Of a DNA stretch of 64,000 nucleotides, positions 32,501 through 41,991 are shown one piece after another (within the stretch, counting starts at the first letter, position 1; each line of letters begins with the position of its first letter). The notes beneath the pieces are model-generated. The model saw nothing but the letters and a program-made list of their open reading frames with translations, had not been told where the DNA came from and ran no database searches. Origin of the DNA: Streptomyces sp. NBC_01431. GTDB taxonomy: Bacteria; Actinomycetota; Actinomycetes; Streptomycetales; Streptomycetaceae. A program made the translations under genes and the position numbers. Location of the stretch: contig NZ_CP109496.1 of the NCBI RefSeq assembly GCF_036231355.1, positions 6,944,001 through 7,008,000 on the forward strand, in the 5' to 3' direction.

Positions 32501-34108
32501 ATGAGACGACGAAGGATCATGTCCATGCTCGGTGGCCTCACCCTGGCCGCCGGTCTGGTGCTCGGCGCGGGTCCGGCCGCGGCCGCCGACACACCGCCCA
32601 CCGAGTTCGGCACCGACTGGCACGACCCGCTGACCGCGGCGCCGCCGGTGGCGACCCCGCACACCAAGTCCTGCCAAGTCACCCTCGCCGAGGCCCAGTT
32701 CCGCGACTTCACCCCGTACAAGGGGAGTTACACGCCTCCGCTCGGCTGCGGCGACCGCTGGAGCAAGGTGGTGCTGCGCCTCACCGGCAACGTCAAGGGG
32801 CGCCAGTACGACCGCCTCGGCTACCTCCACGTCGGAGGGGCCGAGGTGCTGCGCACCTCGACGCCCGAGCCCTCCATGGACGGCATCGCGTGGAACGTCG
32901 AGAAGGACGTCACGCGCTACAGCGACACCTTCCGCTCCGCGCAGCCCGTCGAGATGCTCATCGGCAACGTCGTCGACGCCACCTACACCGGTGTCATCAA
33001 CGTCAAGGTGACGCTCACCTTCTACGCCGCCGACGGCCGCACCCCGCCGGCCGCCGTCCCCGACAAGGTGCTCCCGCTCGGCAGCCCCCAGGTGACCACG
33101 CCGCGCAACTCCGAGAAGATCGTCGCCGAGGTGTACGCCACCGGCTCCGGCGGCGGCTGCGAGGAGTTCTGGTACCTGGCGGTCCCCGACCCCGCCCCGT
33201 ACTCCTGCAAGGCGACGGCCGGGCCCAACCGCGAGGTGCAGATCAAGGTCGACGGCCAACTCGCGGGCATAGCGGCCCCGTTCCCGACGGTATGGACCGG
33301 CGGCTGGTCCAACCCCTTCCTCTGGTACGTGATTCCGGCGCCCCGCGCCTTCGACGTGAAACCGGTCGACTACGACCTGACGCCGTACGCCGCGCTGCTC
33401 AACGACGGCAGGCCGCACCAGGTCGAGGTGTCCGTCGCCGGGGTCCCGGCCGGTCAGGACGGCTGGTCGACGCCGACCAACCTGCTCATCTGGCAGGACA
33501 AGGCGAGCTCTGTCGTCTCCGGTGCGCTGACCCGCCACGACGAGAGTTCGCCGGTCGACGTGACCACGTACAAGCCGGGCTCACCGGAACTGCGGCTGGA
33601 CGCGAACAGCAGCCACCGGCTCACCACGGCCGGGTACCTGAACACCTCGCACGGCCGCGTCACGACGACGGTGGCCCGCTCGGTCTCCAGTGACTCGGTG
33701 CACCGCTGGACCGAGGGCGAGAACACCGATGCGCTGAAGGGGAGTTGGCGCGACGACCAGAGCGTCACCACCGACGGCCGGGGTCCCGCGGTGACGGTCC
33801 GCGACAACCGCACCTACACGATGGACGGCACCACGACCATCGGCACGGACAACCGGCTGCGCACCGCGATCACCCTCGGCGACCGCGCCGAAGCCGTCAC
33901 CCTGCGCGGTGCGCACACCACCGCCTGGTCGCACCTCGACGACACGTACCAGGGCGACGCCTCGTGGACCATGAACGTGCCGCGCGAGCAGCGCCACGCG
34001 GTGGGCACCTCCGCGGAGCGCTACCGCCTGTACACCCAGGACAGCTGCTGGGACCGCGGTCTGAAGACGGCCCAGGGGACCCTGACCCAGGACACCCGCC
34101 GCTGCTGA
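32501..34108 (+). CDS. Secreted peptide-N4-asparagine amidase A-like protein
   Basis: From ATG 32501 the protein is 535 residues with a basic M-R-R-R-R start, hydrophobic core and A-A-A-A-D cleavage region. The mature part matches the PNGase A family (plant and bacterial enzymes cutting N-glycans from glycopeptides) with G-D-R-W-S-K-V-V-L, a Y-D-R-L-G-Y-L segment, and C-E-E-F-W-Y. Alternative starts at 32519 and 32525 are close by; no strong ribosome-binding site decides. There are several cysteine pairs, as expected of a secreted enzyme. It may release glycans from host or environmental glycoproteins. It is alone, with a 12-bp-stem terminator after it. Confidence 0.82.
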   Translation: MRRRRIMSMLGGLTLAAGLVLGAGPAAAADTPPTEFGTDWHDPLTAAPPVATPHTKSCQVTLAEAQFRDFTPYKGSYTPPLGCGDRWSKVVLRLTGNVKGRQYDRLGYLHVGGAEVLRTSTPEPSMDGIAWNVEKDVTRYSDTFRSAQPVEMLIGNVVDATYTGVINVKVTLTFYAADGRTPPAAVPDKVLPLGSPQVTTPRNSEKIVAEVYATGSGGGCEEFWYLAVPDPAPYSCKATAGPNREVQIKVDGQLAGIAAPFPTVWTGGWSNPFLWYVIPAPRAFDVKPVDYDLTPYAALLNDGRPHQVEVSVAGVPAGQDGWSTPTNLLIWQDKASSVVSGALTRHDESSPVDVTTYKPGSPELRLDANSSHRLTTAGYLNTSHGRVTTTVARSVSSDSVHRWTEGENTDALKGSWRDDQSVTTDGRGPAVTVRDNRTYTMDGTTTIGTDNRLRTAITLGDRAEAVTLRGAHTTAWSHLDDTYQGDASWTMNVPREQRHAVGTSAERYRLYTQDSCWDRGLKTAQGTLTQDTRRC

Positions 34109-34120
34109 CGCCCCCTCAGC

Positions 34121-34144
34121 ACACCTGCACACCTGCACACCTGC
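34121..34144. repeat. Tandem repeat, three copies of ACACCTGC
   Basis: The unit ACACCTGC occurs three times in direct succession (34121-34128, 34129-34136, 34137-34144), starting 13 bases after the PNGase A-like stop. It is short slippage-prone sequence with no regulatory evidence. Confidence 0.8.
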
Positions 34145-34151
34145 ACGGCGT

Positions 34152-34191
34152 CACGCCCCGGCAGGCTTCTCGGAGCCCATGCCGGGGCGTG
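34152..34191 (+). terminator. Long terminator hairpin
   Basis: CACGCCCCGGCA (34152-34163) pairs perfectly with 34180-34191, and the enclosed GGCT/AGCC adds a second helix. It follows the PNGase A-like gene by 43 bases. Confidence 0.8.
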
Positions 34192-34343
34192 GCCGTTTCC
34201 ACCAGGTGGCCGCGCCGTACCCGCCTCGCCGGGGCGCTCAAGGGGCGCGGGCGACTACCGCGCACGGTCCGCGGGCGAGTTCCCGCGCCGTGCCGAACGC
34301 CCGGCCGTGCCCGAGGCGCCGCGGCCCTGCGTGACGCGGACTC

Positions 34344-34802
34344 TCAGCAGCGGCGCTCCGCGGATCCGTCCACCAGAGCGTTCAGCAGACCGCCGAGCAC
34401 CTCGCGCTGGTCGGCGGACAAGGGGGCCAGGATCTCCTCGGCGGCGCCCCGGCGGGCGCTGCGCAGCGCCCGCAGCGTGGCGCGGCCCGCGTCGGTGAGC
34501 TCGATCCGGATCACGCGGCGACTGGCCGGATCCGGGACCCGGCGGACGTCGCCGCTCTCCTCCAGCGCGTCGACCAGGGTGGTCACCGCGCGCGGGACGA
34601 CTTCGAGGCGGGCGGCCAGATCGGCCATGCGCGGCGGCTCCGCGCAGTGCGCGACCGTGCGCAGCAGCCGGGACTGCGCCGGCGTGATGCCGACCGGCTC
34701 CAGGTACTGCTTCTGGATCCGGTGCAGTCGGCGGGTCAGCCGCAGCAACTGCTCGGCCAGCAGACCGTCGGCGTCGGGGGCCCGGGAGATGTGAGGCTGC
34801 AT
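34344..34802 (-). CDS. MarR-family transcriptional regulator
   Basis: The 152-residue winged-helix protein has the MarR pattern: L-E-P-V-G-I-T-P-A-Q-S-R-L-L-R-T-V, then P-P-R-M-A-D-L-A-A-R-L-E-V-V-P-R-A-V-T-T-L-V, a D-P-A-S-R-R-V-I-R-I-E wing, and terminal dimer helices. It is divergent from an ABC exporter with overlapping promoters (34831-34860), the usual arrangement where MarR represses a drug-exporter gene until a ligand binds. It probably controls the exporter at 34922-36733. Confidence 0.92.
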   Translation of the reverse strand: MQPHISRAPDADGLLAEQLLRLTRRLHRIQKQYLEPVGITPAQSRLLRTVAHCAEPPRMADLAARLEVVPRAVTTLVDALEESGDVRRVPDPASRRVIRIELTDAGRATLRALRSARRGAAEEILAPLSADQREVLGGLLNALVDGSAERRC

Positions 34803-34830
34803 ACCGGGAACAATAACAGGACCTCGTACA

Positions 34831-34860
34831 TTGTGAGTATAGGTAACAGTGAGCTATGCT
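34831..34860. promoter_or_regulatory. Overlapping divergent promoters of marR and ABC exporter
   Basis: On the plus strand TTGTGA (34831-34836)-N18-TATGCT (34855-34860) reads toward the ABC gene. On the minus strand TATACT (34841-34836) is a good -10 for the MarR gene. The two overlap, so one bound MarR dimer could block both. Confidence 0.6.
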
Positions 34861-34921
34861 CCCGAAATCGTCGTCCTCCCGCCCGCCGGCGGGCGGCCCT
34901 CACACCCTGTCGAAGGAGCCC

Positions 34922-36733
34922 ATGCGCCCCGAACACTCCACATGGACACCCCCGCCGCGCGGCACCGAGCCCCAGGAACCGGCCCAGGTCCGCCGCATCC
35001 TCGGCCTCTTCCGTCCCTACCGGGGGCGGCTCGCGATCGTCGGGCTGCTCGTCGCCGCGTCTTCGCTCGTCTCGGTCGCCTCGCCGTTCCTGCTGCGCGA
35101 GATCCTCGACGTGGCCATCCCGCAGGGCCGTACCGGCCTGCTGAGCCTGCTCGCCCTCGGCATGATCGCCACGGCGGTCGTCACCAGCGTCTTCGGAGTT
35201 CTCCAGACCCTGATCAGCACCACCGTCGGCCAGCGCGTCATGCACGACCTGCGCACCGCGGTCTACGCCCAGCTCCAGCGGATGCCCCTCGCCTTCTTCA
35301 CCAGGACCCGCACCGGTGAGGTGCAGTCCCGCATCGCCAACGACATCGGCGGCATGCAGGCGACCGTCACCTCCACCGCGACCTCGCTGGTCTCCAACCT
35401 CACGGCCGTCGTCGCCTCCGTCGTCGCGATGCTCGCGCTCGACTGGCGTCTGACGATCGTCTCGCTGCTCCTGCTGCCCGTGTTCGTATGGATCAGCCGC
35501 CGGGTCGGCCGCGAACGCAAGAAGATCACCACCCAGCGCCAGAAGCAGATGGCCGCCATGGCCGCCGAGGTCACCGAATCGCTGTCGGTCAGCGGCATCC
35601 TGCTCGGCCGCACCATGGGCCGCTCCGATTCGCTGACGAAGTCCTTCGCCGCCGAGTCCGAGCTCCTCGTCGATCTCGAAGTGCGCTCCAACATGGCCGG
35701 ACGCTGGCGGATGTCCACGATCGGCATCGTCATGGCCGCCATGCCCGCGGTCATCTACTGGGCGGCGGGCCTGGCGCTGGATGCGGGTGGCCCCGCGGTC
35801 TCCATCGGTACCCTCGTCGCCTTCGTCTCGCTCCAGCAGGGCCTGTTCCGGCCCGCCGTGAGCCTGCTGTCCACGGGGGTCCAGATGCAGACCTCGCTCG
35901 CGCTCTTCCAGCGGATCTTCGAGTACCTCGACCTGCCGGTCGACATCACCGAGCCCGACGAGCCGGTCCGCCTGACCGAGGCGCGCGGCGCCATCCGTTT
36001 CGAGGGCGTCGACTTCCGGTACGACGAGAAGCAGCCGCAGCCCACGCTGTCCGGCATCGACCTGGCCGTCCCCGCCGGTGGCAGCCTCGCCGTCGTCGGC
36101 CCCACCGGCTCCGGCAAGTCCACGCTCAGCTACCTGGTGCCGCGGCTGTACGACGTCACCGCGGGCCGCGTCACCCTCGACGGGGTGGACGTGCGCGACC
36201 TGGACTTCGACAGCCTGGCCCGCTCGGTCGGCGTGGTCTCCCAGGAGACGTACCTCTTCCACGCCTCGGTCGCCGAGAACCTCCGCTTCGCGAAGCCGGA
36301 AGCCACCGACGAGGAGTTGGAAGAGGCTGCCCGCGCCGCCCAGATCCACGACCACATCGCCTCCTTGCCCGACGGCTACGACACCCTCGTCGGCGAGCGC
36401 GGCTACCGGTTCTCCGGCGGCGAGAAGCAGCGCCTCGCCATCGCCCGTACGATCCTGCGCGACCCGCCCGTGCTCATCCTCGACGAGGCGACCAGCGCGC
36501 TCGACACCCGTACCGAACACGCGGTCCAGCAGGCCATCGACGCGCTCTCCGAGGGCCGCACCACCATCACCATCGCCCACCGCCTCTCCACGGTGCGCGA
36601 CGCCGACCAGATCGTCGTCCTCGACGGCGGCCTGATCGCCGAGCGCGGCACCCACGAGGAACTGCTCGACCGCAACGGCCGGTACGCGGCCCTGGTGCGC
36701 CGGGACGCCGAGCTGGCCCCGATCCATTCATGA
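34922..36733 (+). CDS. ABC exporter (ATP-binding and permease, homodimeric type)
   Basis: The start is ATG 34922 with GAAGGAG just upstream (short spacer); the in-frame ATG at 34856 lies in the promoter. The 603-residue protein has six membrane helices and a complete NBD: Walker A G-P-T-G-S-G-K-S-T, signature F-S-G-G-E-K-Q-R-L-A, Walker B V-L-I-L-D-E-A-T-S, H-loop I-A-H-R-L. All ATPase motifs are intact, so it should work as a homodimer, unlike the pair at 28.7-32.3 kb. It is probably a drug or lipid exporter controlled by the divergent MarR protein. Confidence 0.93.
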   Translation: MRPEHSTWTPPPRGTEPQEPAQVRRILGLFRPYRGRLAIVGLLVAASSLVSVASPFLLREILDVAIPQGRTGLLSLLALGMIATAVVTSVFGVLQTLISTTVGQRVMHDLRTAVYAQLQRMPLAFFTRTRTGEVQSRIANDIGGMQATVTSTATSLVSNLTAVVASVVAMLALDWRLTIVSLLLLPVFVWISRRVGRERKKITTQRQKQMAAMAAEVTESLSVSGILLGRTMGRSDSLTKSFAAESELLVDLEVRSNMAGRWRMSTIGIVMAAMPAVIYWAAGLALDAGGPAVSIGTLVAFVSLQQGLFRPAVSLLSTGVQMQTSLALFQRIFEYLDLPVDITEPDEPVRLTEARGAIRFEGVDFRYDEKQPQPTLSGIDLAVPAGGSLAVVGPTGSGKSTLSYLVPRLYDVTAGRVTLDGVDVRDLDFDSLARSVGVVSQETYLFHASVAENLRFAKPEATDEELEEAARAAQIHDHIASLPDGYDTLVGERGYRFSGGEKQRLAIARTILRDPPVLILDEATSALDTRTEHAVQQAIDALSEGRTTITIAHRLSTVRDADQIVVLDGGLIAERGTHEELLDRNGRYAALVRRDAELAPIHS

Positions 36734-36847
36734 CCCGCGGGTTCGGCTGCCCGCCCGGTGCTGGACATGGCGACGTCGCCCGCCGCTCCGTGGGAGGGGG
36801 AGCGAAGGTGACGGGCGTGACGATCGGCGAGGGCTCCCCGGATCGTG

Positions 36848-36884
36848 TCGGATACTGTCCGATGTCGGATTTGTCTTACAAATC
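36848..36884. promoter_or_regulatory. Two dyads upstream of MltG-like gene
   Basis: GATTTGT-CTT-ACAAATC (36868-36884) is a perfect 7-bp-arm palindrome, A+T-rich in a G+C-rich genome. Twenty bases upstream is TCGGA-N5-TCCGA (36848-36862). Both sit within 55 bases of the start codon, so they are good operator candidates; the first could also form a hairpin. Confidence 0.55.
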
Positions 36885-36900
36885 GGGGTAGCGTGCCGCC

Positions 36901-37731
36901 ATGAGTGAGTCACCGACGCGCCCGCGGTCCCGGCCGACCCGCCGAAAACAGCTGCTCCTGGCGCTCCTCGCGCTGCTGCTCGCCGTGGCGGGTGCGGTGC
37001 TCGTTCTGGTGCTGCGGGAAACCGGCGCCCCGGCCAGGACCCTCGTCGTTCCCGAGGGGTGGCGGGCGAGCCAGGTGTACGCGGCCGTCGACAAGCGCCT
37101 CGATCTGCCGCCCGGCACCACCAACGGGGTCGCCGCGACGACGCACCTCAAGCTGCCGCCGGAGGCGAAGGGCAACCCCGAGGGGTATCTGTTCCCGGCG
37201 ACGTACCCGGTCAAGGACGACGCGACCCCGGGCGGGCTGCTCCAGTACATGGTGGAGACGGCCAACAATCGCTTCGGCCGGGACCGGATCGCGGCAGGGG
37301 CCCAGCGTGCTCGACTGACGGTCTATCAGACGGTGGTCATCGCCGGGATCGTGCAGGCCGAGGCCGACTCTCCGGCCGACATGGGCAAGGTGTCCCGCGT
37401 CATCCACAATCGCCTCGCCCGCGGCATGCCACTGCAAATGGACTCGACGCTGAACTATGCGCTCCACCGCTCGACGCTCACCACCACGACCGCCGACACC
37501 AAGACCGACAGCCCTTACAACACCTATGAGCACAAGGGCCTGCCGCCGACCCCCATCGGTAACCCGGGGCAGCAGGCGGTGGACGCCGCGATCAACCCGG
37601 CACCGGGCAACTGGCTGTACTTCGTGACGGTGGGCCCCGGCGACACGCGCTTTACCGACAGCTACGCCCAACACCAGCTGAACGTAAGCGAGTTCAACGA
37701 ACGCCGGCGCAACGCGGCCACAACCACCTGA
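36901..37731 (+). CDS. MltG/YceG-like endolytic transglycosylase
   Basis: The 276-residue protein has an N-terminal membrane helix (about residues 17-38) and an extracytoplasmic domain of the YceG fold, shorter than the usual 340 or more residues. The catalytic glutamate matches Glu154 in I-V-Q-A-E-A; the following helix has N-R-L-A-R-G-M-P-L-Q-M-D-S-T-L-N-Y-A-L, and the S-P-Y-N-T-Y-x-H-K-G-L-P-P-T-P-I-G-N-P-G motif is strong. MltG cuts nascent glycan strands at the membrane, ending synthesis. This orphan copy, away from aroE and ruvX, is separate from the usual location. Two palindromes precede it. Confidence 0.88.
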   Translation: MSESPTRPRSRPTRRKQLLLALLALLLAVAGAVLVLVLRETGAPARTLVVPEGWRASQVYAAVDKRLDLPPGTTNGVAATTHLKLPPEAKGNPEGYLFPATYPVKDDATPGGLLQYMVETANNRFGRDRIAAGAQRARLTVYQTVVIAGIVQAEADSPADMGKVSRVIHNRLARGMPLQMDSTLNYALHRSTLTTTTADTKTDSPYNTYEHKGLPPTPIGNPGQQAVDAAINPAPGNWLYFVTVGPGDTRFTDSYAQHQLNVSEFNERRRNAATTT

Positions 37732-37837
37732 CCCCACCGATCACACCAGGCCGCCTCCGTGCCGCCCTGCCTGCCTCCCCCGATCAGGCCCGGCCGCCCC
37801 CACACCGCCCCGGGTGCCCCCGCCGACATCTCGCCAC

Positions 37838-38920
37838 TCACACCACAGCCCGCTCGCGTTCGAGGAGCTGCCTGATGTCCCGGACCGCGGACCGGCCCGC
37901 CCGGTTCGCGCCGATTGTCGATGCGGAGGGGCCGTAGCCGACGAGATGGACGCGCTCGTCCCTGACCGCCCTGGTTCCTTCCAGCCGGATTCCGCCTCCT
38001 GGCTCGCGCAGCCGCAGGGGAGCGAGATGGTCGATGACCGGACGGAAACCGGTGGCCCAGATGATCACATCGGCCTCGATCGACCGGCCGTCGTCCCAGG
38101 CCACCCCGTCCGGAGTGATCCGGTCGAACATCGGCAGCCGGTCCAGGACGCCCTTCGCCCGCGCCGCACGGACGGCGTCGTTCAGTGGCAGCCCCGTCAC
38201 CGACACCACGCTCCTGGGCGGCAGTCCGAGCCGGACCCGCTGCTCGACCATCGCCACGGCCTCGCGGCCGGCTTCCTCATCGAAGGGGCCGGCACGGAAG
38301 ACCGGTGGCCGCCGTGTCACCCACGTCGTCTCCGCCGCGACGTCGGCGATCTCCATCAGATGCTGGGTGCCCGAGGCCCCGCCGCCGACCACGACCACCC
38401 GCAGCCCCGCGAACTCGGCGGGGCCCGGATAGTTCGCCGTGTGCAACTGCCGCCCACCGAAAGTCTCCTGGCCCGGGTACCGAGGCCAGAACGGCCGGTC
38501 CCAGGTGCCGGTGGCATTGATCAGCGCGCGTGTCGCGTAGCCGCCCCGTGACGTCTCGACGAGCAGTCGCCCTCCCTCGCCCTCCCGCACGGCGCTCACG
38601 TCGACCGGCCGGCGCACCCGCAGATCGAAGGCGTCCTCGTACGCGGCGAAATAGGCGCCGATGACCTCGGAGGAGGGGCGGTCGGCCGCCGCGCCGGTCA
38701 GTTCCATACCGGGCAGCGCATGCATGCCGTGCACCTTGCCGTACGTGAGGGACGGCCAGCGGAACTGCCAGGCGCCGCCCGGTCGCGGCGCGTGGTCGAG
38801 GACCACGAAGTCGCGGTCCGCCACCAGCCCGGACCGGCGCAGATGGTAGGCGCCGGACAGCCCCGCCTGCCCGGCGCCTATGACCACCACGTCCACGTCT
38901 CGTACCGCGAAGTCGTTCAC
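37838..38920 (-). CDS. Flavin-containing NAD(P)-dependent monooxygenase-like protein
   Basis: The 360-residue protein has two Rossmann motifs: G-A-G-Q-A-G-L (FAD, residues 16-22) and G-G-G-A-S-G (NADPH, near 199), plus the late A-T-G-F-R-P motif, typical of class B-type FAD monooxygenases and related oxidoreductases. It is 54 bases after the ssuD-like gene and probably part of the sulfonate operon, where it might supply reduced flavin or oxygenate a sulfur compound; this is inferred. The GTG start sits inside a perfect 19-bp inverted repeat (38918-38936) and has no clear ribosome-binding site, so a separate regulated or leaderless start is possible. Confidence 0.85.
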   Translation of the reverse strand: MNDFAVRDVDVVVIGAGQAGLSGAYHLRRSGLVADRDFVVLDHAPRPGGAWQFRWPSLTYGKVHGMHALPGMELTGAAADRPSSEVIGAYFAAYEDAFDLRVRRPVDVSAVREGEGGRLLVETSRGGYATRALINATGTWDRPFWPRYPGQETFGGRQLHTANYPGPAEFAGLRVVVVGGGASGTQHLMEIADVAAETTWVTRRPPVFRAGPFDEEAGREAVAMVEQRVRLGLPPRSVVSVTGLPLNDAVRAARAKGVLDRLPMFDRITPDGVAWDDGRSIEADVIIWATGFRPVIDHLAPLRLREPGGGIRLEGTRAVRDERVHLVGYGPSASTIGANRAGRSAVRDIRQLLERERAVV

Positions 38921-38936
38921 GGTTCTACCAACCGTG
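38918..38936. promoter_or_regulatory. 19-bp inverted repeat over the monooxygenase start
   Basis: CACGGTT (38918-38924) and AACCGTG (38930-38936) are perfect inverted arms around CTACC. The left arm is the GTG start codon of the monooxygenase on the minus strand. It could be an operator or an RNA hairpin blocking initiation. Confidence 0.55.
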
Positions 38937-38974
38937 GACGGTGCCTGGATCTTCCCGTGCTTCCGTGGGCCGAT

Positions 38975-40183
38975 TCAGCGCCCGCCGCCCACCAGGAGCG
39001 GAGCCCCGCCCGGCGCAGAGGCCGGGCGGCCGTTCGCGGCGGGCACGCCGAGCAGCGGCGAAGCCGGAATCCTCGGCAGCAGCCCGCGTGCGGACAGCTC
39101 GGGTGTCACGCCCTCGCCGAACCAGTACGCCTCCTCCAGATGCGGGTAGCCGGACAGCACGAAGTGCTCGATCCCGAGGTCGTGGTATTCCTCGATCCGG
39201 TCGGCGACGTCCGCATGGCTGCCGACCAGCGCCGTGCCCGCGCCGCCCCGCACCAGGCCGATGCCCGCCCACAGGTTCGGCGAGATCTCCAGGCCGTCCC
39301 GAGATCCGCCGTGCAGGGCGAGCATCCGCTGCTGGCCCACCGACTCGCTCCTGGCGAGCGCCTGTTGGGCCGCGGTCACCGTCTCGGTGTCGAGGTCGCC
39401 GAGCAGCCGGTCCGCGGTCGCCCACGCCTCGCGCGCGGAGTCCCGGGAGATGGTGTGCAGCCGGATGCCGAACCGCACGGTGCGCTCGCGCTCCGCCGCG
39501 AGCCCCCGGATCCAGTTGATCTTCTCCTTCACGAGGGCGGGCGGCTCGCCCCAGGTCAGATACACATCGGCGTGGTCCGCGGCCACCGGACCGGCCGCGG
39601 CCGACGAGCCGCCGAAGAAGATCTCCGGCAGCGGGTCCGGTGGCAGCGCCGTCAGACCACCCTCCACCCGGTAGTGCTCGCCGTCGAAGTCGTACGGCTC
39701 CCCGCGCCACACACCGCGTACGACCGACAGGAACTCCGAGGTCCGTGCATAGCGCCGGTCGTGGTCCAGGTGATCGCCGAAGCGCCGCTGCTCCGTCGAG
39801 TCGCCGCCCGTCACCACGTTGAGCAGCAGCCGCCCGCGTGTGATGCGCTGGTACGTCGCCGCCATCTGCGCCGCGAGAACGGGGGAGATGACGCCCGGCC
39901 GGAAGGCGACCAGGAACTTCAGACGCTCGGTGTGCTGGGCGAGCGCGGCTGTCGTCAGCCAGGCGTCCTCGCACCAGGTGCCCGTCGGCGTCAGGACCGC
40001 CTCGAAACCCAACTGTTCGGCCGCCTTGGCGATTTGGGCCAGGTACTCGATGTCGGGCGCCCGCACCCCGCTCGCCGGGGCGATCCGCGAGCGCTTGATG
40101 CCGCTGTCGGTGTAGGCGTGCCGGTCGACCAGCGTGCGGCCGTCGCCGCCGGTGGGCAGGAACCAGTGCAGATGGACGGTCAT
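38975..40183 (-). CDS. ssuD: LLM-class FMNH2-dependent alkanesulfonate monooxygenase (SsuD-like)
   Basis: The 402-residue TIM-barrel protein resembles SsuD: M-T-V-H-L-H-W-F-L-P-T near the start, W-C-E-D-A-W with the active-site Cys region, a V-A-F-R-P-G strand, N-V-V-T-G-G-D, and G-G-S-S-A-A-A (FMN/phosphate). SsuD releases sulfite from alkanesulfonates using FMNH2 and oxygen. Its ATG overlaps the ssuA stop by one base (TGATG), so it is coupled to the transporter. No flavin reductase SsuE is present; the adjacent flavin monooxygenase-like gene or a distant reductase must serve. Longer than E. coli SsuD by a Gly/Pro-rich tail. Confidence 0.88.
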   Translation of the reverse strand: MTVHLHWFLPTGGDGRTLVDRHAYTDSGIKRSRIAPASGVRAPDIEYLAQIAKAAEQLGFEAVLTPTGTWCEDAWLTTAALAQHTERLKFLVAFRPGVISPVLAAQMAATYQRITRGRLLLNVVTGGDSTEQRRFGDHLDHDRRYARTSEFLSVVRGVWRGEPYDFDGEHYRVEGGLTALPPDPLPEIFFGGSSAAAGPVAADHADVYLTWGEPPALVKEKINWIRGLAAERERTVRFGIRLHTISRDSAREAWATADRLLGDLDTETVTAAQQALARSESVGQQRMLALHGGSRDGLEISPNLWAGIGLVRGGAGTALVGSHADVADRIEEYHDLGIEHFVLSGYPHLEEAYWFGEGVTPELSARGLLPRIPASPLLGVPAANGRPASAPGGAPLLVGGGR

Positions 40184-41205
40184 CAGGAGGAGGCCTTTCC
40201 GTACGAGCGGGGTGCGGTGGTGGAGGGCGGCAGCGAGCCGTTGTAGCGGGTGTCGACGTAGTCGTTGAAGGAGACGCGGCCCGGGATCAGCTTCAGATCG
40301 GCGAAGGTGTCGGCGATCTGCTGCTCGGAGGCGACCGCGGCCGCGTCCACGGCGACCCGGACGCGGGTGCCGTTGCTGCGCTTCACCGAGTCGAGCGCCA
40401 CCTCGTACGGCAGCCCGGTCTCCTTCGACCAGACCTTGGCCCAGGCTTCCGGATGCTTGAAGACCCAGTCCTGGGCTCGGTTCAGCCGCTGGAGGTAGTC
40501 CCCGACGGCCCTCGACTTGGCCCGGTCGCCCAGGGCGCCGGGCGCCGCCACCTGGAACCCGAGGCCGCTGGTGACCCCCTCGCCAGTGGTCAGCACATGC
40601 CCCTTGGCCGAGCGCAGCACCTGGGAGACGTACGGGTCCCACACCGCCCAGGCCTCGACCTTGCCCCGGTTGAACGCCGCCAGCGCGTCGGCGGGCTGGA
40701 GGAACCTGAGCCTCACGTCGCCAAGACCGAGACCGGCCTTCTTCAGCGAGGCCACCAGCTGGTAGTGCGCGGAGCTGCCCTGGGCGACGGCGATCGACTT
40801 GCCCTTCAGGTCCTGCGGCCGCTTGATCGGGGAGCCGTCCGGGACGAGGACCGCCTCGCCCGCGGACGACCCGTGGTCGGCCGCCACCACCTTGAACTTG
40901 GAGTGGGCGCCCGCGGCGAACACCGGTGGCGTGTCGCCGACGCCGCCGATGTCGACGGCTTTGGCGTTGACGGCTTCGAGCAGGGGCGGCCCGGAGGTGA
41001 ACGTGGACCACTTGATCTTGTAGTCGAGGTGGTCGAGTTCACCCGCCGCCCGCAGTACGGCCTGCGCACCTCCCTTCTGGTCGCCGACGTTGAGCGTGAC
41101 ATCGCCGGAACCCTTGTCGGCGGTTTCGGCGGCCGAGTTGCCACCGCACGCGGCCAGCAGCAGGGCGAACGGCAGGACCAGAACGGGCAGGGTGTGGCGT
41201 CGCAT
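40183..41205 (-). CDS. ssuA: Sulfonate ABC transporter substrate-binding lipoprotein (SsuA-like)
   Basis: The 340-residue protein has a lipoprotein signal, L-L-L-A-A-C with lipid-modified Cys20. It then has a type 2 periplasmic-binding fold: N-V-G-D-Q-K-G-G-A-Q near the N terminus, G-V-G-D-T-P-P, then the D-L-K-G-K-S-I-A-V-A-Q-G-S-S-A-H-Y stretch and W-A-V-W-D-P-Y. This is the aliphatic sulfonate/taurine group. It binds the sulfonate outside the membrane and hands it to SsuC. Gene order is ssuC-ssuB-ssuA-ssuD. Confidence 0.9.
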   Translation of the reverse strand: MRRHTLPVLVLPFALLLAACGGNSAAETADKGSGDVTLNVGDQKGGAQAVLRAAGELDHLDYKIKWSTFTSGPPLLEAVNAKAVDIGGVGDTPPVFAAGAHSKFKVVAADHGSSAGEAVLVPDGSPIKRPQDLKGKSIAVAQGSSAHYQLVASLKKAGLGLGDVRLRFLQPADALAAFNRGKVEAWAVWDPYVSQVLRSAKGHVLTTGEGVTSGLGFQVAAPGALGDRAKSRAVGDYLQRLNRAQDWVFKHPEAWAKVWSKETGLPYEVALDSVKRSNGTRVRVAVDAAAVASEQQIADTFADLKLIPGRVSFNDYVDTRYNGSLPPSTTAPRSYGKASS

Positions 41206-41241
41206 GAGTACGTGCTTCCTTCGCAGGGGTCGGCAGAGGGG

Positions 41242-41963
<722 letters not shown>

Positions 41964-41991
<28 letters not shown>

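Noticed and set aside
34121..34144. Three ACACCTGC repeats considered as a CRISPR array
   Set aside because: Units are 8 bp and directly contiguous without spacers.
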